A DNA stretch of 9,158 nt. Source: DATDRS01 sp035291605. GTDB lineage: Bacteria; Chloroflexota; Anaerolineae; Anaerolineales; UBA6663. Each line of letters starts with the position of its first letter. The first letter of the stretch is position 1. Of this stretch, positions 1 to 4,933 are shown piece after piece. Position numbers and translations under genes: made by a program. The notes below the pieces were generated by a model. It was not told the DNA's origin and searched no databases. It was given only the letters and a program-made list of their open reading frames with translations. The stretch lies in assembly GCA_035291605.1 (NCBI GenBank), contig DATDRS010000153.1, forward strand, positions 1 to 9,158. The letters run 5' to 3'.

Positions 1-576
1 CGGGATCACAAACGGGTAGTGTGTGCAGCCGAGGACAAGCGCGTCAATGTTCTGCGCGAGCATCGGCTCGACCCATCCACGCAGCAGTTCTTCGGTCTCC
101 GGCGTGTCCATCTTTCCCGTTTCAATCTGTTCCACCAGCCCTGGGCAGACCTGCTTCAGCACTGTGACGCTCTGAGCAAACCGCTCGACGACTGAATTGA
201 ATAGCTCGCCCTGGAAAGTGGCGGGCGTCGCCAACACGCCGACGACCCCTGTCTGCGTCTGCTCGGCGGCGGGCTTAACCGCCGGCTCCATGCCCACGAA
301 CGGAACCGTGGGAAATGTCTGGCGCAGATATTTGAGCGCAGCGGCCGAGGCAGTATTGCAGGCGACGACGATCACTTGCGCGCCCTGAGCGCGCAGAAAG
401 CGCGTGATGGCCGCGGAGAACTCACGCACTTCTGCTAATGGGCGCGGGCCGTAGGGGATGTGCGCGTTGTCGCCGAAATACAACAGGTCGGCGTGGGGCA
501 CGCCAAGCGGGGCGCGGATGGCGCGCAGGACAGACAGGCCGCCGACGCCGGAGTCAAAGATTCCAATCACGGACAT
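1..576 (-). CDS. murI: Glutamate racemase MurI, N-terminal 192 residues (gene runs off the window)
   Basis: Glutamate racemase interconverts L- and D-glutamate in the cytoplasm and supplies D-Glu for peptidoglycan. The reading frame is open from ATG at 576 to the window edge, giving 192 of the roughly 260-270 residues usual for the family; the C-terminus lies outside. Family motifs are in order: FDSGVGG at residues 7-13 (Asp8), YFGDNAHIPYG at 33-43, the first catalytic cysteine in CNTAS (Cys73), and the second in GCTHYP (Cys184). Both cysteines of the two-base mechanism are present, so the visible part looks functional. No Shine-Dalgarno sequence precedes the ATG, but a TACAAT hexamer lies 7 nt upstream, which suggests leaderless transcription. 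The nearest upstream sequence is a methyltransferase scrap. Identity is very secure. Confidence 0.97.
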   Translation of the reverse strand, partial: MSVIGIFDSGVGGLSVLRAIRAPLGVPHADLLYFGDNAHIPYGPRPLAEVREFSAAITRFLRAQGAQVIVVACNTASAAALKYLRQTFPTVPFVGMEPAVKPAAEQTQTGVVGVLATPATFQGELFNSVVERFAQSVTVLKQVCPGLVEQIETGKMDTPETEELLRGWVEPMLAQNIDALVLGCTHYPFVIP

Positions 577-583
577 GGCTCGT

Positions 584-589
584 ATTGTA
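584..589 (-). promoter_or_regulatory. Candidate -10 element for a leaderless murI transcript
   Basis: On the minus strand the hexamer TACAAT (5 of 6 matches to TATAAT) ends 7 nt before the murI ATG, which would place transcription start at or next to the A of the start codon. No convincing -35 hexamer is seen 16-18 nt upstream, and there is no ribosome binding site between the two. The evidence is one hexamer plus the missing Shine-Dalgarno sequence, so this is tentative. Confidence 0.4.
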
Positions 590-611
590 CCGCGCCCTGT
601 TTATGACCCGC

Positions 612-761
612 TTAGACCACACCCGGGGTGGGCCAGATCAACCGCATCCTCGCCACAAGCGCGGGCGGTATCTCGCGGAAATTTGCCCACGAGAATGGGC
701 GCGCAGCGTCGGCCGGCTCGGTGAAAGCCGGTTCTTCGATGCCGTCCAACGCAAAACCCGC
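612..761 (-). pseudogene. C-terminal scrap of a class I SAM-dependent methyltransferase
   Basis: Between murI and the C26 hydrolase the minus strand encodes a 49-codon stretch ending in TAA (614-612) that reads like the end of a small class I methyltransferase. It contains AGFALDGIEEPAF, then PFSWANFREIPP and LVARMRL, the pattern I recall at the C-termini of Methyltransf_11/25-type proteins, where the last strand is followed by a Leu-Ser-Trp-x-Asn-Phe and Ile-Pro-Pro-x-Leu segment. There is no usable start, and the SAM-binding domain is missing: upstream in this frame lies the 3' end of the complete hydrolase gene. The simplest reading is a deletion remnant. The match is from memory of the family, not a search. 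Confidence 0.55.
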
Positions 762-765
762 TGTG

Positions 766-1503
766 TCACTCCCTTTTCCACGCTGCCTCGACGAACTTCA
801 CAAACAGCGCCTTCATCTCCGGCTGGGCCTGGAGGTTCTCCGGGTGCCACTGCACCCCGAGGGCAAAGGGGTGATCGGGCAGCTCAATCGCCTCGATCAC
901 GCCGTCGGGCGCGCGGGCGGCGATCTCCAACCCCGGCGCAACGTCCTTCACCGCTTGATGATGGCGGCTGTTCACGTGCGCAATCGGCCGCCCGAGGCAG
1001 CGCGCCAGCAAGGTCTCCTCCTCGACTTTCACGCTGTGTGCGTGGTAGTTCGGCGGGTATTTCGAGGAGGGACACATGTGACCGATATCGCTCCCCAGCT
1101 CGTCGGGGATGTCCTGAACCAGCGTCCCGCCAAGCGCCACGTTGAAGACCTGGATGCCCCGGCAGATTCCAAACAAGGGTTTGTGGCCGGCTGTGGCGCG
1201 GCGGGTGAGGTCAACCTCCACGCGGTCGCGGTCCGGGTCAATCTCGCGGGTCTTCGGGTGTTTCACGGCGTTGAACAGGCTCGGCTCAATATCGCCGCCG
1301 CCTGTGAGCAGGACGCCGTCCAGCCGCTCGTAGAGTTCGCGCAGGTCGTCGCCGACCAGCGTGAGCGGGATGAGAACGGGCAGGCCGCCTGCCCCGACGA
1401 CCGCATCAATATACGAGGCGAGCGCCCCCTGCATGTTCCGGCTGGGGGAGGCGGCGGATGATGACCAGCGTTCGGCGGTGATGCCGATGAGGGGTTTGGG
1501 CAT
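766..1503 (-). CDS. Class I glutamine amidotransferase-like hydrolase (peptidase C26, PuuD-like)
   Basis: A 245-residue cytoplasmic hydrolase of the peptidase C26 family, whose best known member PuuD cleaves gamma-glutamyl-gamma-aminobutyrate in putrescine breakdown. It has the family opening PLIGIT at 4-9, the LLTGGGDIEP loop at 65-74, the nucleophile elbow FGICRGIQ (Cys114), and the GVQWHPE motif with the His220/Glu222 dyad, so the catalytic triad is complete. Length matches the family. I chose ATG at 1503 because the family begins almost directly with this strand; an upstream TTG at 1542 would add 13 atypical residues through the rplS terminator. No Shine-Dalgarno sequence is seen before the ATG. 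The substrate is not evident: no puu genes lie nearby, so a general gamma-glutamyl hydrolase role is the safest statement. Confidence 0.9.
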   Translation of the reverse strand: MPKPLIGITAERWSSSAASPSRNMQGALASYIDAVVGAGGLPVLIPLTLVGDDLRELYERLDGVLLTGGGDIEPSLFNAVKHPKTREIDPDRDRVEVDLTRRATAGHKPLFGICRGIQVFNVALGGTLVQDIPDELGSDIGHMCPSSKYPPNYHAHSVKVEEETLLARCLGRPIAHVNSRHHQAVKDVAPGLEIAARAPDGVIEAIELPDHPFALGVQWHPENLQAQPEMKALFVKFVEAAWKRE

Positions 1504-1505
1504 AG

Positions 1506-1539
1506 AAATAAAAGGCGCAGGCTGGTAAAGCCTACGCCT
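1506..1539 (-). terminator. Intrinsic terminator after rplS
   Basis: Read on the minus strand, 27 nt past the rplS stop codon, an 11-position stem with one A/C mismatch (arms 1513-1523 and 1529-1539, 5-nt loop) is followed directly by a T-rich run (TTTTATTT counting the last stem base). This is a standard rho-independent terminator shape. The T-run lies only a few bases before the ATG of the C26 hydrolase. Confidence 0.7.
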
Positions 1540-1565
1540 CAAAGATTACCACACCTGGCGAAAGA

Positions 1566-1922
1566 TTACGCCGTCTCGGCCCGCTTTTCCTTCAGGCGGG
1601 CGGCCTTGCCGCGCAGCTCGCGCAGGTAGTAAAGTTGAGCGCGGCGCACCCTGGCGCTCCGCACCACTTCCACCTTGTCAATGCGCGGCGAGCGGAGGAG
1701 GAAGGTGCGCTCCACGCCGATGCCGTGCGAGGCCAGGCGGCGCACGGTGAAGTTGGCGTTGTTGCCGCCCTTGCGCATGCGGATGATCGTGCCTTTGAAT
1801 TCCTGGATGCGCTCCTTGTCGCCTTCCACGATGCGCACGTGCACGCTCACGCTGTCGCCCGGCTTGAGCACGGGGATCTTGGGGTTTTCAGGCGTCTCTA
1901 CCGCCTTGATTAAGTCAGCCAT
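1566..1922 (-). CDS. rplS: 50S ribosomal protein L19
   Basis: L19 sits at the interface between the ribosomal subunits. The 118-residue product matches the family in length and in its landmarks: PGDSVSVHVRIVEGDKERIQEFKG, where V-x-V-x-x-x-E-G-x-x-x-R-x-Q-x-F-x-G is typical, then the GVERTFLLRSPRIDKVEV segment and the basic C-terminal stretch RRAQLYYLRELRGKAARL. The ATG at 1922 is preceded by AGGA about 10 nt upstream. In many bacteria rplS closes an rpsP-rimM-trmD-rplS cluster; here it stands alone, with its own strong promoter, a stable leader hairpin and a terminator, so it appears to be monocistronic. Autogenous control through the leader is possible but only inferred. Confidence 0.98.
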   Translation of the reverse strand: MADLIKAVETPENPKIPVLKPGDSVSVHVRIVEGDKERIQEFKGTIIRMRKGGNNANFTVRRLASHGIGVERTFLLRSPRIDKVEVVRSARVRRAQLYYLRELRGKAARLKEKRAETA

Positions 1923-1949
1923 AGTTCGTCGTCCTGTCCGGTCAAGACT

Positions 1950-1977
1950 TTGCCGCCCACGACACCCAGGGCGGCAA
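1950..1977 (-). promoter_or_regulatory. Stable hairpin in the rplS leader
   Basis: The predicted rplS leader RNA contains a perfect 9-bp stem, TTGCCGCCC paired with GGGCGGCAA (1977-1969 with 1958-1950), closing a 10-nt loop. It begins a few bases after the predicted transcription start and ends 27 nt before the ATG. No T-tract follows, so it is not a terminator. It may be a ribosomal-protein leader element or an mRNA-stabilising 5' hairpin; the sequence alone does not decide. Confidence 0.55.
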
Positions 1978-1985
1978 GCAGCGGC

Positions 1986-2015
1986 ATTATACCAAAGATA
2001 ACGGGCGCCTTACAA
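1986..2015 (-). promoter_or_regulatory. Sigma-70-type promoter of rplS
   Basis: On the minus strand TTGTAA (2015-2010; 4 of 6 to TTGACA) is followed after 18 nt by a perfect TATAAT (1991-1986). Predicted transcription start is near 1979, giving a leader of about 57 nt ahead of rplS. The perfect -10 inside GC-rich sequence and the position upstream of a ribosomal protein gene make this the best promoter in the window. Confidence 0.75.
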
Positions 2016-2055
2016 GGGCGGGAAAGTCCTCAGTCCCCAATCTCCCACCTCCAAC

Positions 2056-2586
2056 TCACCACCCCAGCCGTTTGGCCGCCACCAGCACGCTCACCAGGCT
2101 CTTCGAATCGCGCAGTTCGCCGCTCGCCGCCATCGCCGCGGCGCGCGCGGCGGGGATTTTCTCGATCTCGATGACCTCGTCCTCGTCATGCGCCAGCTTG
2201 GAGGGTGTCAGGCCGGTGGCGAGGTAGACGTGCATCAACTCTGTCGAATAGCCGGGCGCCAGCCAGAAGTCGAGCAGCCATTCCAGCCTGCCGGGGCGCA
2301 TCCCGATCTCCTCCTGCAGCTCGCGCTCCGCCCCCGCCCGCGGGTCTTCCCCCTCCCCCAGCGCGCCCGCCGGGAGCTCGAGCAGGACGTCCCCCACCGA
2401 GTGGCGGTACTGGCGGATGAACCAGATGTTGTTTTCGTGATCCAGCGGCAGCATCGTCACCGCGCCGCCGTGCTCCACGATGTCCAGCCGCGTCGAGCGC
2501 CCCGGGTGGAATTCCAGCTCGTCCACGCGGAGCGAAAACGTGCGCCCACGGTAGATCGTCTCGGTTTTCAGTAACCTGGGAACCAC
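2056..2586 (-). CDS. nudF: Nudix hydrolase, ADP-ribose pyrophosphatase type
   Basis: A 176-residue cytoplasmic Nudix enzyme predicted to split ADP-ribose (or a similar nucleoside diphosphate sugar) into AMP and ribose-5-phosphate. The Nudix box is complete: Gly74, Glu80, then R88-E-L-Q-E-E-I-G-M96, exactly G-x5-E-x7-R-E-U-x-E-E-x-G-U. An APGYSTE segment at 110-116 follows the box, as in the ADP-ribose pyrophosphatase branch, and IWFIRQYRH (54-62) is the usual dimer-side strand. The start is GTG at 2586, supported by GGGAGG 5 nt upstream (2597-2592). That binding site follows the T-tract of the terminator for the LysM gene, and no separate promoter is visible, so expression may depend on read-through. 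The exact substrate is inferred. Confidence 0.92.
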   Translation of the reverse strand: MVPRLLKTETIYRGRTFSLRVDELEFHPGRSTRLDIVEHGGAVTMLPLDHENNIWFIRQYRHSVGDVLLELPAGALGEGEDPRAGAERELQEEIGMRPGRLEWLLDFWLAPGYSTELMHVYLATGLTPSKLAHDEDEVIEIEKIPAARAAAMAASGELRDSKSLVSVLVAAKRLGW

Positions 2587-2597
2587 GCCTGCCTCCC

Positions 2598-2637
2598 AAA
2601 AAATCCGTAAGGGTAGGTCTCAGACCTACCCCTACGG
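2598..2637 (-). terminator. Palindrome acting as intrinsic terminator after the LysM gene
   Basis: On the minus strand, downstream of the LysM stop codon, a 16-position stem (2637-2622 with 2620-2605, one mismatch) is followed by a single A and six T residues (2603-2598). A long GC-containing stem with an immediate T-run fits rho-independent termination. The T-run touches the Shine-Dalgarno sequence of the Nudix gene. Confidence 0.65.
2605..2637. repeat. Dispersed-type palindrome, copy 1 (GGTCT/AGACC core)
   Basis: The left arm CCGTAAGGGTAGGTCT (2605-2620) mirrors the right arm AGACCTACCCCTACGG (2622-2637) around a single central C, with only A2610/C2632 unpaired. The core GGTCT-C-AGACC resembles the palindrome at 4934-4968. 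The two look like members of a REP-like family; whether they are repeated genome-wide cannot be seen here. Confidence 0.6.
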
Positions 2638-2670
2638 CGGGTCGCTTCAATGCCTCCCCCAGTGCTTAGA

Positions 2671-3345
2671 TTACGGGTATTTGATCACGTCGCCCGTATG
2701 GATCGTGTAAGGGAAGGCAATGCCGTTCAGGCGCGCCAGCGCTTCCGTGGTCAACCCGCAGTTGTAGGCGATGCGGAACAGGTTGTCGCCCTGCTTCACC
2801 GTGTAAGTGCCCGCGCAGGCTTGCGGCGTCGCCGGAGGCACGGCCGTCGCGCCGGCCGCGGGCATGTTCAACTGCTGGCCGGGTCTGATGAAGTTCGGGC
2901 TGATCCCCGGGTTCGCGGCGATGATGGCCGACGGCTCGACCCTGCATTCGCGCGCAATCTTGTAGATCCAGTCGCCCTGCTTCACCGTGTAGGGGCTGGG
3001 GCAGCCCTGCGGGGTCGCCGTCGGCGGCGGGGGCAGGGTGGGCTGAGGGGTCGGAGTCTCTGCCGGGGGCTGCGTGACCGCGGCTACCGCCGTCTCCGTC
3101 AATTCCGCCCCGCCGCCAACCCCCAGGGACACCGCCGTCCCCGTCATCGAGCCGGCCACCTGCGTGCCGAGGGCCGCCATCGTCGGATCGGTTTCGAGGG
3201 GCTGCCCAATGCCTGGGCCGCCCTCCGCCGGGGTGGTCGCCTCCGCCGGCGTCGGGGCGTTTGACGCCGACCGGGTGCAAGCCGCCAACACCAGGCTGAC
3301 CGCCAGGGCCAGCATCAGGATGCCGTGCAATTTAGAATTTTTCAT
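2671..3345 (-). CDS. Secreted lipoprotein with two LysM domains
   Basis: A 224-residue predicted lipoprotein. Residues 1-22 form a signal peptide (basic MKNSK, then a hydrophobic core) ending in the lipobox LAAC with Cys23 as the lipidation site. A Thr/Ala/Pro-rich linker (about 24-114) follows, then two LysM modules, about 119-162 (YTVKQGDWIYKIAREC) and 181-224 (YTVKQGDNLFRIAYNC). LysM binds N-acetylglucosamine-containing glycans, usually peptidoglycan. Each module has a Cys just before it and another 19 residues later (Cys115/Cys134, Cys177/Cys196), suggesting one disulfide per module. The start at 3345 gives 5 nt to AGGAGG; an adjacent ATG at 3348 would be only 2 nt away. The open frame continues further upstream, but that part would bury the signal peptide. 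No catalytic domain is present, so it is probably a cell-envelope anchor. Confidence 0.9.
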   Translation of the reverse strand: MKNSKLHGILMLALAVSLVLAACTRSASNAPTPAEATTPAEGGPGIGQPLETDPTMAALGTQVAGSMTGTAVSLGVGGGAELTETAVAAVTQPPAETPTPQPTLPPPPTATPQGCPSPYTVKQGDWIYKIARECRVEPSAIIAANPGISPNFIRPGQQLNMPAAGATAVPPATPQACAGTYTVKQGDNLFRIAYNCGLTTEALARLNGIAFPYTIHTGDVIKYP

Positions 3346-3393
3346 CATCTCCTCCTGGGGCGAATCCCGCGCGCTGCCGCCGCCCGCATAATA

Positions 3394-3421
3394 ACTATAG
3401 ATGAATATAGCACAAACACAA
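3394..3421 (-). promoter_or_regulatory. Candidate promoter of the LysM lipoprotein gene
   Basis: This is an AT-rich patch in GC-rich surroundings, upstream of the LysM gene. On the minus strand TTGTGT (3421-3416) and TATAGT (3399-3394) are 16 nt apart; a second -10-like hexamer TATATT lies at 3409-3404. Start would be near 3387, leaving a leader of about 40 nt. The choice between the two -10 hexamers is open. Confidence 0.45.
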
Positions 3422-3514
3422 ATTGGCGCAAGCAAAACCGGACTGGTTTTGGCCGCAAGCCTGGCCCTCCTCGCCCGGCGCGCCGTCCTGGGCCTGCTGG
3501 CGATGGTGCAGTAA
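3401..3514 (+). CDS. Possible 37-residue hydrophobic small protein
   Basis: An ATG at 3401 opens a 37-codon frame ending in TAA (3512-3514). After a polar start (MNIAQTQIGASK) the product has a hydrophobic stretch, TGLVLAASLALLA, two arginines, then AVLGLLAMVQ, which could form one short membrane helix with a basic break. I do not recognise it. It is divergent from the LysM gene and overlaps that gene's candidate promoter. No Shine-Dalgarno sequence precedes the ATG, so it may be a chance ORF or the tail of a lost gene. Confidence 0.25.
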   Translation: MNIAQTQIGASKTGLVLAASLALLARRAVLGLLAMVQ

Positions 3515-3584
3515 TCGTGCCAGGCCTCCCCCTTTTCCCTTGCCACCTGCCACTCACCACTTGCCCGCCGCCCGCGTTTTGCGC

Positions 3585-3612
3585 TTGACTCTCTGGCCGA
3601 ACAGGCTAGACT
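3585..3612 (+). promoter_or_regulatory. Candidate plus-strand promoter
   Basis: TTGACT (3585-3590; 5 of 6 to TTGACA) is followed after 16 nt by TAGACT (3607-3612; 4 of 6 to TATAAT). It points towards the open fragment at 3610-3795 and the small ORF pair at 3846-4201. A good -35 with a weak -10 in an otherwise uncharacterised region makes this tentative. Confidence 0.35.
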
Positions 3613-3795
3613 CTAAACACCACTCGCCAGCGGTGGGGACGCTCGGCACAGGGGTATGATCTCATCTGGGCCGTCCGTAACGTCATCGGGTCGCGGGCGG
3701 CCCGGTTTGTTTGTGATAGGACGATTAGGCGGAAAAGCATTTTCGCAAAAAGGGATGGCAAGTACGATATTACGGATTTCTTCGCTTACGAGTAG
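3610..3795 (+). pseudogene. Open fragment without a start codon, possible gene remnant
   Basis: The frame is open from just after a TAG at 3607 to a TAG at 3793-3795, with no ATG, GTG or TTG start. Its last 46 codons read like ordinary globular protein, for example YDLIWAVRNVIGSRAARF and then RRKSIFAKRDGKYDITDFF, with balanced charged and aromatic residues. I do not recognise the family. It may be the C-terminus of a lost gene, or chance. It competes with an overlapping frame that starts at ATG 3657 and reads less like protein. Confidence 0.25.
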
Positions 3796-3811
3796 GTTAG
3801 GCGGCCTAACC
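3795..3811. repeat. Perfect 8-bp inverted repeat
   Basis: GGTTAGGC (3795-3802) and GCCTAACC (3804-3811) flank a single G. It overlaps the stop codon of the open fragment and lies 35 nt upstream of the small ORF pair. Its symmetry and size would suit a dimeric regulator operator or a recombination site; there is no direct evidence for either. Confidence 0.35.
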
Positions 3812-3845
3812 ACCAGGCGACACCAATATCGCAGAGAATGCTCGT

Positions 3846-4028
3846 ATGCCAACGATCTGGACCCTGGGTCATGCTAATGTAAGGACGCAATTCGCCTATA
3901 CAGGCACCGTTGATGCAGGTGTCACCTTGCTCTTCGCAGGACAGCCGCATATCTCATCCGATTTCTTTCGGGCCATACTTCAAAGGTTCTCTGGCAGTAC
4001 AATACAATACCCGGTGGTTTCAACATGA
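3846..4028 (+). CDS. Hypothetical small protein, 60 residues, first of an ATGA-coupled pair
   Basis: An ATG at 3846 opens 60 codons to TGA (4026-4028). The product has a polar start (MPTIWTLGHANVRTQ), then GTVDAGVTLLFAGQPHIS and DFFRAILQRFSGSTI. The second half resembles a folded-domain fragment, but I do not recognise the family. The stop overlaps the ATG of the next ORF in ATGA, the signature of translational coupling, which modestly supports both being genes. No clear ribosome binding site precedes it. It could also be part of a decayed larger gene. Confidence 0.35.
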   Translation: MPTIWTLGHANVRTQFAYTGTVDAGVTLLFAGQPHISSDFFRAILQRFSGSTIQYPVVST

Positions 4029-4201
4029 CAGATCCAACCCCAGGTGGACTCGGTGAATGGGTGCAAGAACACTCTCGAGAGCTAAATGACGTCGCCCTAA
4101 CCCCTCGGCACGCCTCGTTTATTGCGGCCATTCTGGTGCATGAGAATCTTATTAGAAGTAGCCTGCATAGAAACGCGGTCTACCTGCATTTCAGCCTGTG
4201 A
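4025..4201 (+). CDS. Hypothetical small protein, 58 residues, second of an ATGA-coupled pair
   Basis: An ATG at 4025, overlapping the upstream stop by ATGA, opens 58 codons to TGA (4199-4201). The product starts MTDPTPGGLGEWVQEHS, continues ELNDVALTPRHASFIAAI, and ends in a His/Arg-rich stretch. Composition is protein-like (an acidic, Gly/Pro-rich start followed by a probable helix), but no family is recognised. Its stop codon lies in the left arm of a nested inverted repeat. It could be truncated, because the last dozen residues look different in character from the rest. Confidence 0.35.
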   Translation: MTDPTPGGLGEWVQEHSRELNDVALTPRHASFIAAILVHENLIRSSLHRNAVYLHFSL

Positions 4202-4227
4202 TGCTGACAGGCTTTGCACCTGAAATG
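4187..4227 (+). repeat. Nested inverted repeats after the small ORF pair
   Basis: The outer arms CATTTCAG (4187-4194) and CTGAAATG (4220-4227) enclose inner arms AGCCTGT (4193-4199) and ACAGGCT (4207-4213), sharing two bases on the left. The inner hairpin is followed by TTTG, too short a T-run for a strong terminator. The element separates the small ORFs from the DUF2726 gene and may be a weak terminator or an mRNA-processing structure. Confidence 0.4.
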
Positions 4228-4269
4228 GAGACCAACTAGGGTGCACTCCACAAGAAGGGACTGTCGCAC

Positions 4270-4860
4270 ATGTGGCAAAGACTTTTGGAACTCATAAATC
4301 AAGTCAAACGGCGCATTCGGAGCCGGCTACAAAGCATTGCGCTACGCATACTTACCACACTGCTGCCTGAGTCTGCGACAAAAGCCGAAGCCCCGCCTGT
4401 TTCTCCGACGATTGCCGAACCGGAATTGGGGCTTGCTGCAGGCGTGCCACCCCAATATCGGCAACGAGAATCTCTATTTACATATCGGGAAAGAGTATTT
4501 TTCAAAGCGTTACTGGAAGACGTAGGCGACCAATATCAAGTGTTCGCCAAAGTGCGCTTGGGGGATATTCTCTGGTTGTTCAACGAACCAGAAAATCGCA
4601 AGTTTCACAACAATCAACTTCAATGCAAGCATTTTGACTTTGTGGTGTGTGACAAAGACTCCTACAAGCCGCTGTTAGCCATAGAACTCGACGACAGTAG
4701 CCACGATAAATATGACCACCACGCGAGAGATGAATTCAAAGAACGCGTGTGCAAGGAAACGAGACTAAAACTGTTGCGAGAGCAGGTACAAAAAACTTAT
4801 CCCAAAGGCTATGTGGGGGAACGAGTACACAGCGCAATTCACGAAAAGGCAGACAAATAA
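4270..4860 (+). CDS. DUF2726-domain protein, PD-(D/E)XK nuclease-like fold
   Basis: A 196-residue protein. Residues 1-35 form a basic, amphipathic helix (MWQRLLELINQVKRRIRSRL), 36-66 a flexible linker, and about 67-190 a domain resembling DUF2726 (PF10881): LFTYRERVFFKALLEDVG, then VFAKVRLGDI, then CKHFDFVVCD, and LLAIELDDSSH with a trailing K/R-rich helix. DUF2726 is considered related to the restriction-endonuclease fold; candidate active-site residues are Asp123, Glu139 and Asp141 (I-E-L-D-D). Biochemical function is not established for the family. The start at 4270 has only a poorly spaced GAAGGGA about 10 nt upstream. The gene is visibly less GC-rich than the flanking blocks and sits among remnants, which suggests later acquisition. 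It could act on DNA, but no partner gene shows how. Confidence 0.8.
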   Translation: MWQRLLELINQVKRRIRSRLQSIALRILTTLLPESATKAEAPPVSPTIAEPELGLAAGVPPQYRQRESLFTYRERVFFKALLEDVGDQYQVFAKVRLGDILWLFNEPENRKFHNNQLQCKHFDFVVCDKDSYKPLLAIELDDSSHDKYDHHARDEFKERVCKETRLKLLREQVQKTYPKGYVGERVHSAIHEKADK

Positions 4861-4933
4861 GCCTATAGCAAAACGCTCTCACCAATAAATATGCAGGCCC
4901 CTGTGTCTCAGCCCGGCGGCCTGTTGTTTTGCC

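Larger units (their letters stand above)
3515..3845. other. Gene-poor stretch between the divergent blocks
   Basis: No complete gene is supported here. It contains a pyrimidine-rich run at about 3524-3575, a candidate plus-strand promoter at 3585-3612, an open frame without a start codon at 3610-3795, and a perfect 8-bp inverted repeat at 3795-3811. From about 3700 the sequence becomes visibly less GC-rich than the left block. A minus-strand frame (3613-3852) and another plus-strand frame (3657-3877) look like chance ORFs. Confidence 0.5.

Noticed and set aside
438..1145. Plus-strand open frame of 235 codons across murI and the C26 gene
   Set aside because: The translation is dominated by Arg, Ser, Pro and Gly and overlaps two secure minus-strand genes.
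628..1461. Long plus-strand open frame (277 codons) opposite the C26 hydrolase
   Set aside because: It is antisense to a gene with a complete catalytic triad, its translation shows no domain, and GC-rich codon bias commonly creates such mirror frames.
3349..3546. N-terminal extension of the LysM protein
   Set aside because: It would bury a textbook lipoprotein signal peptide, while AGGAGG lies at the right distance from ATG 3345.
3613..3852. Minus-strand 79-codon frame in the gene-poor stretch
   Set aside because: No ribosome binding site, no recognisable motif, and it overlaps a plus-strand fragment that reads at least as well.
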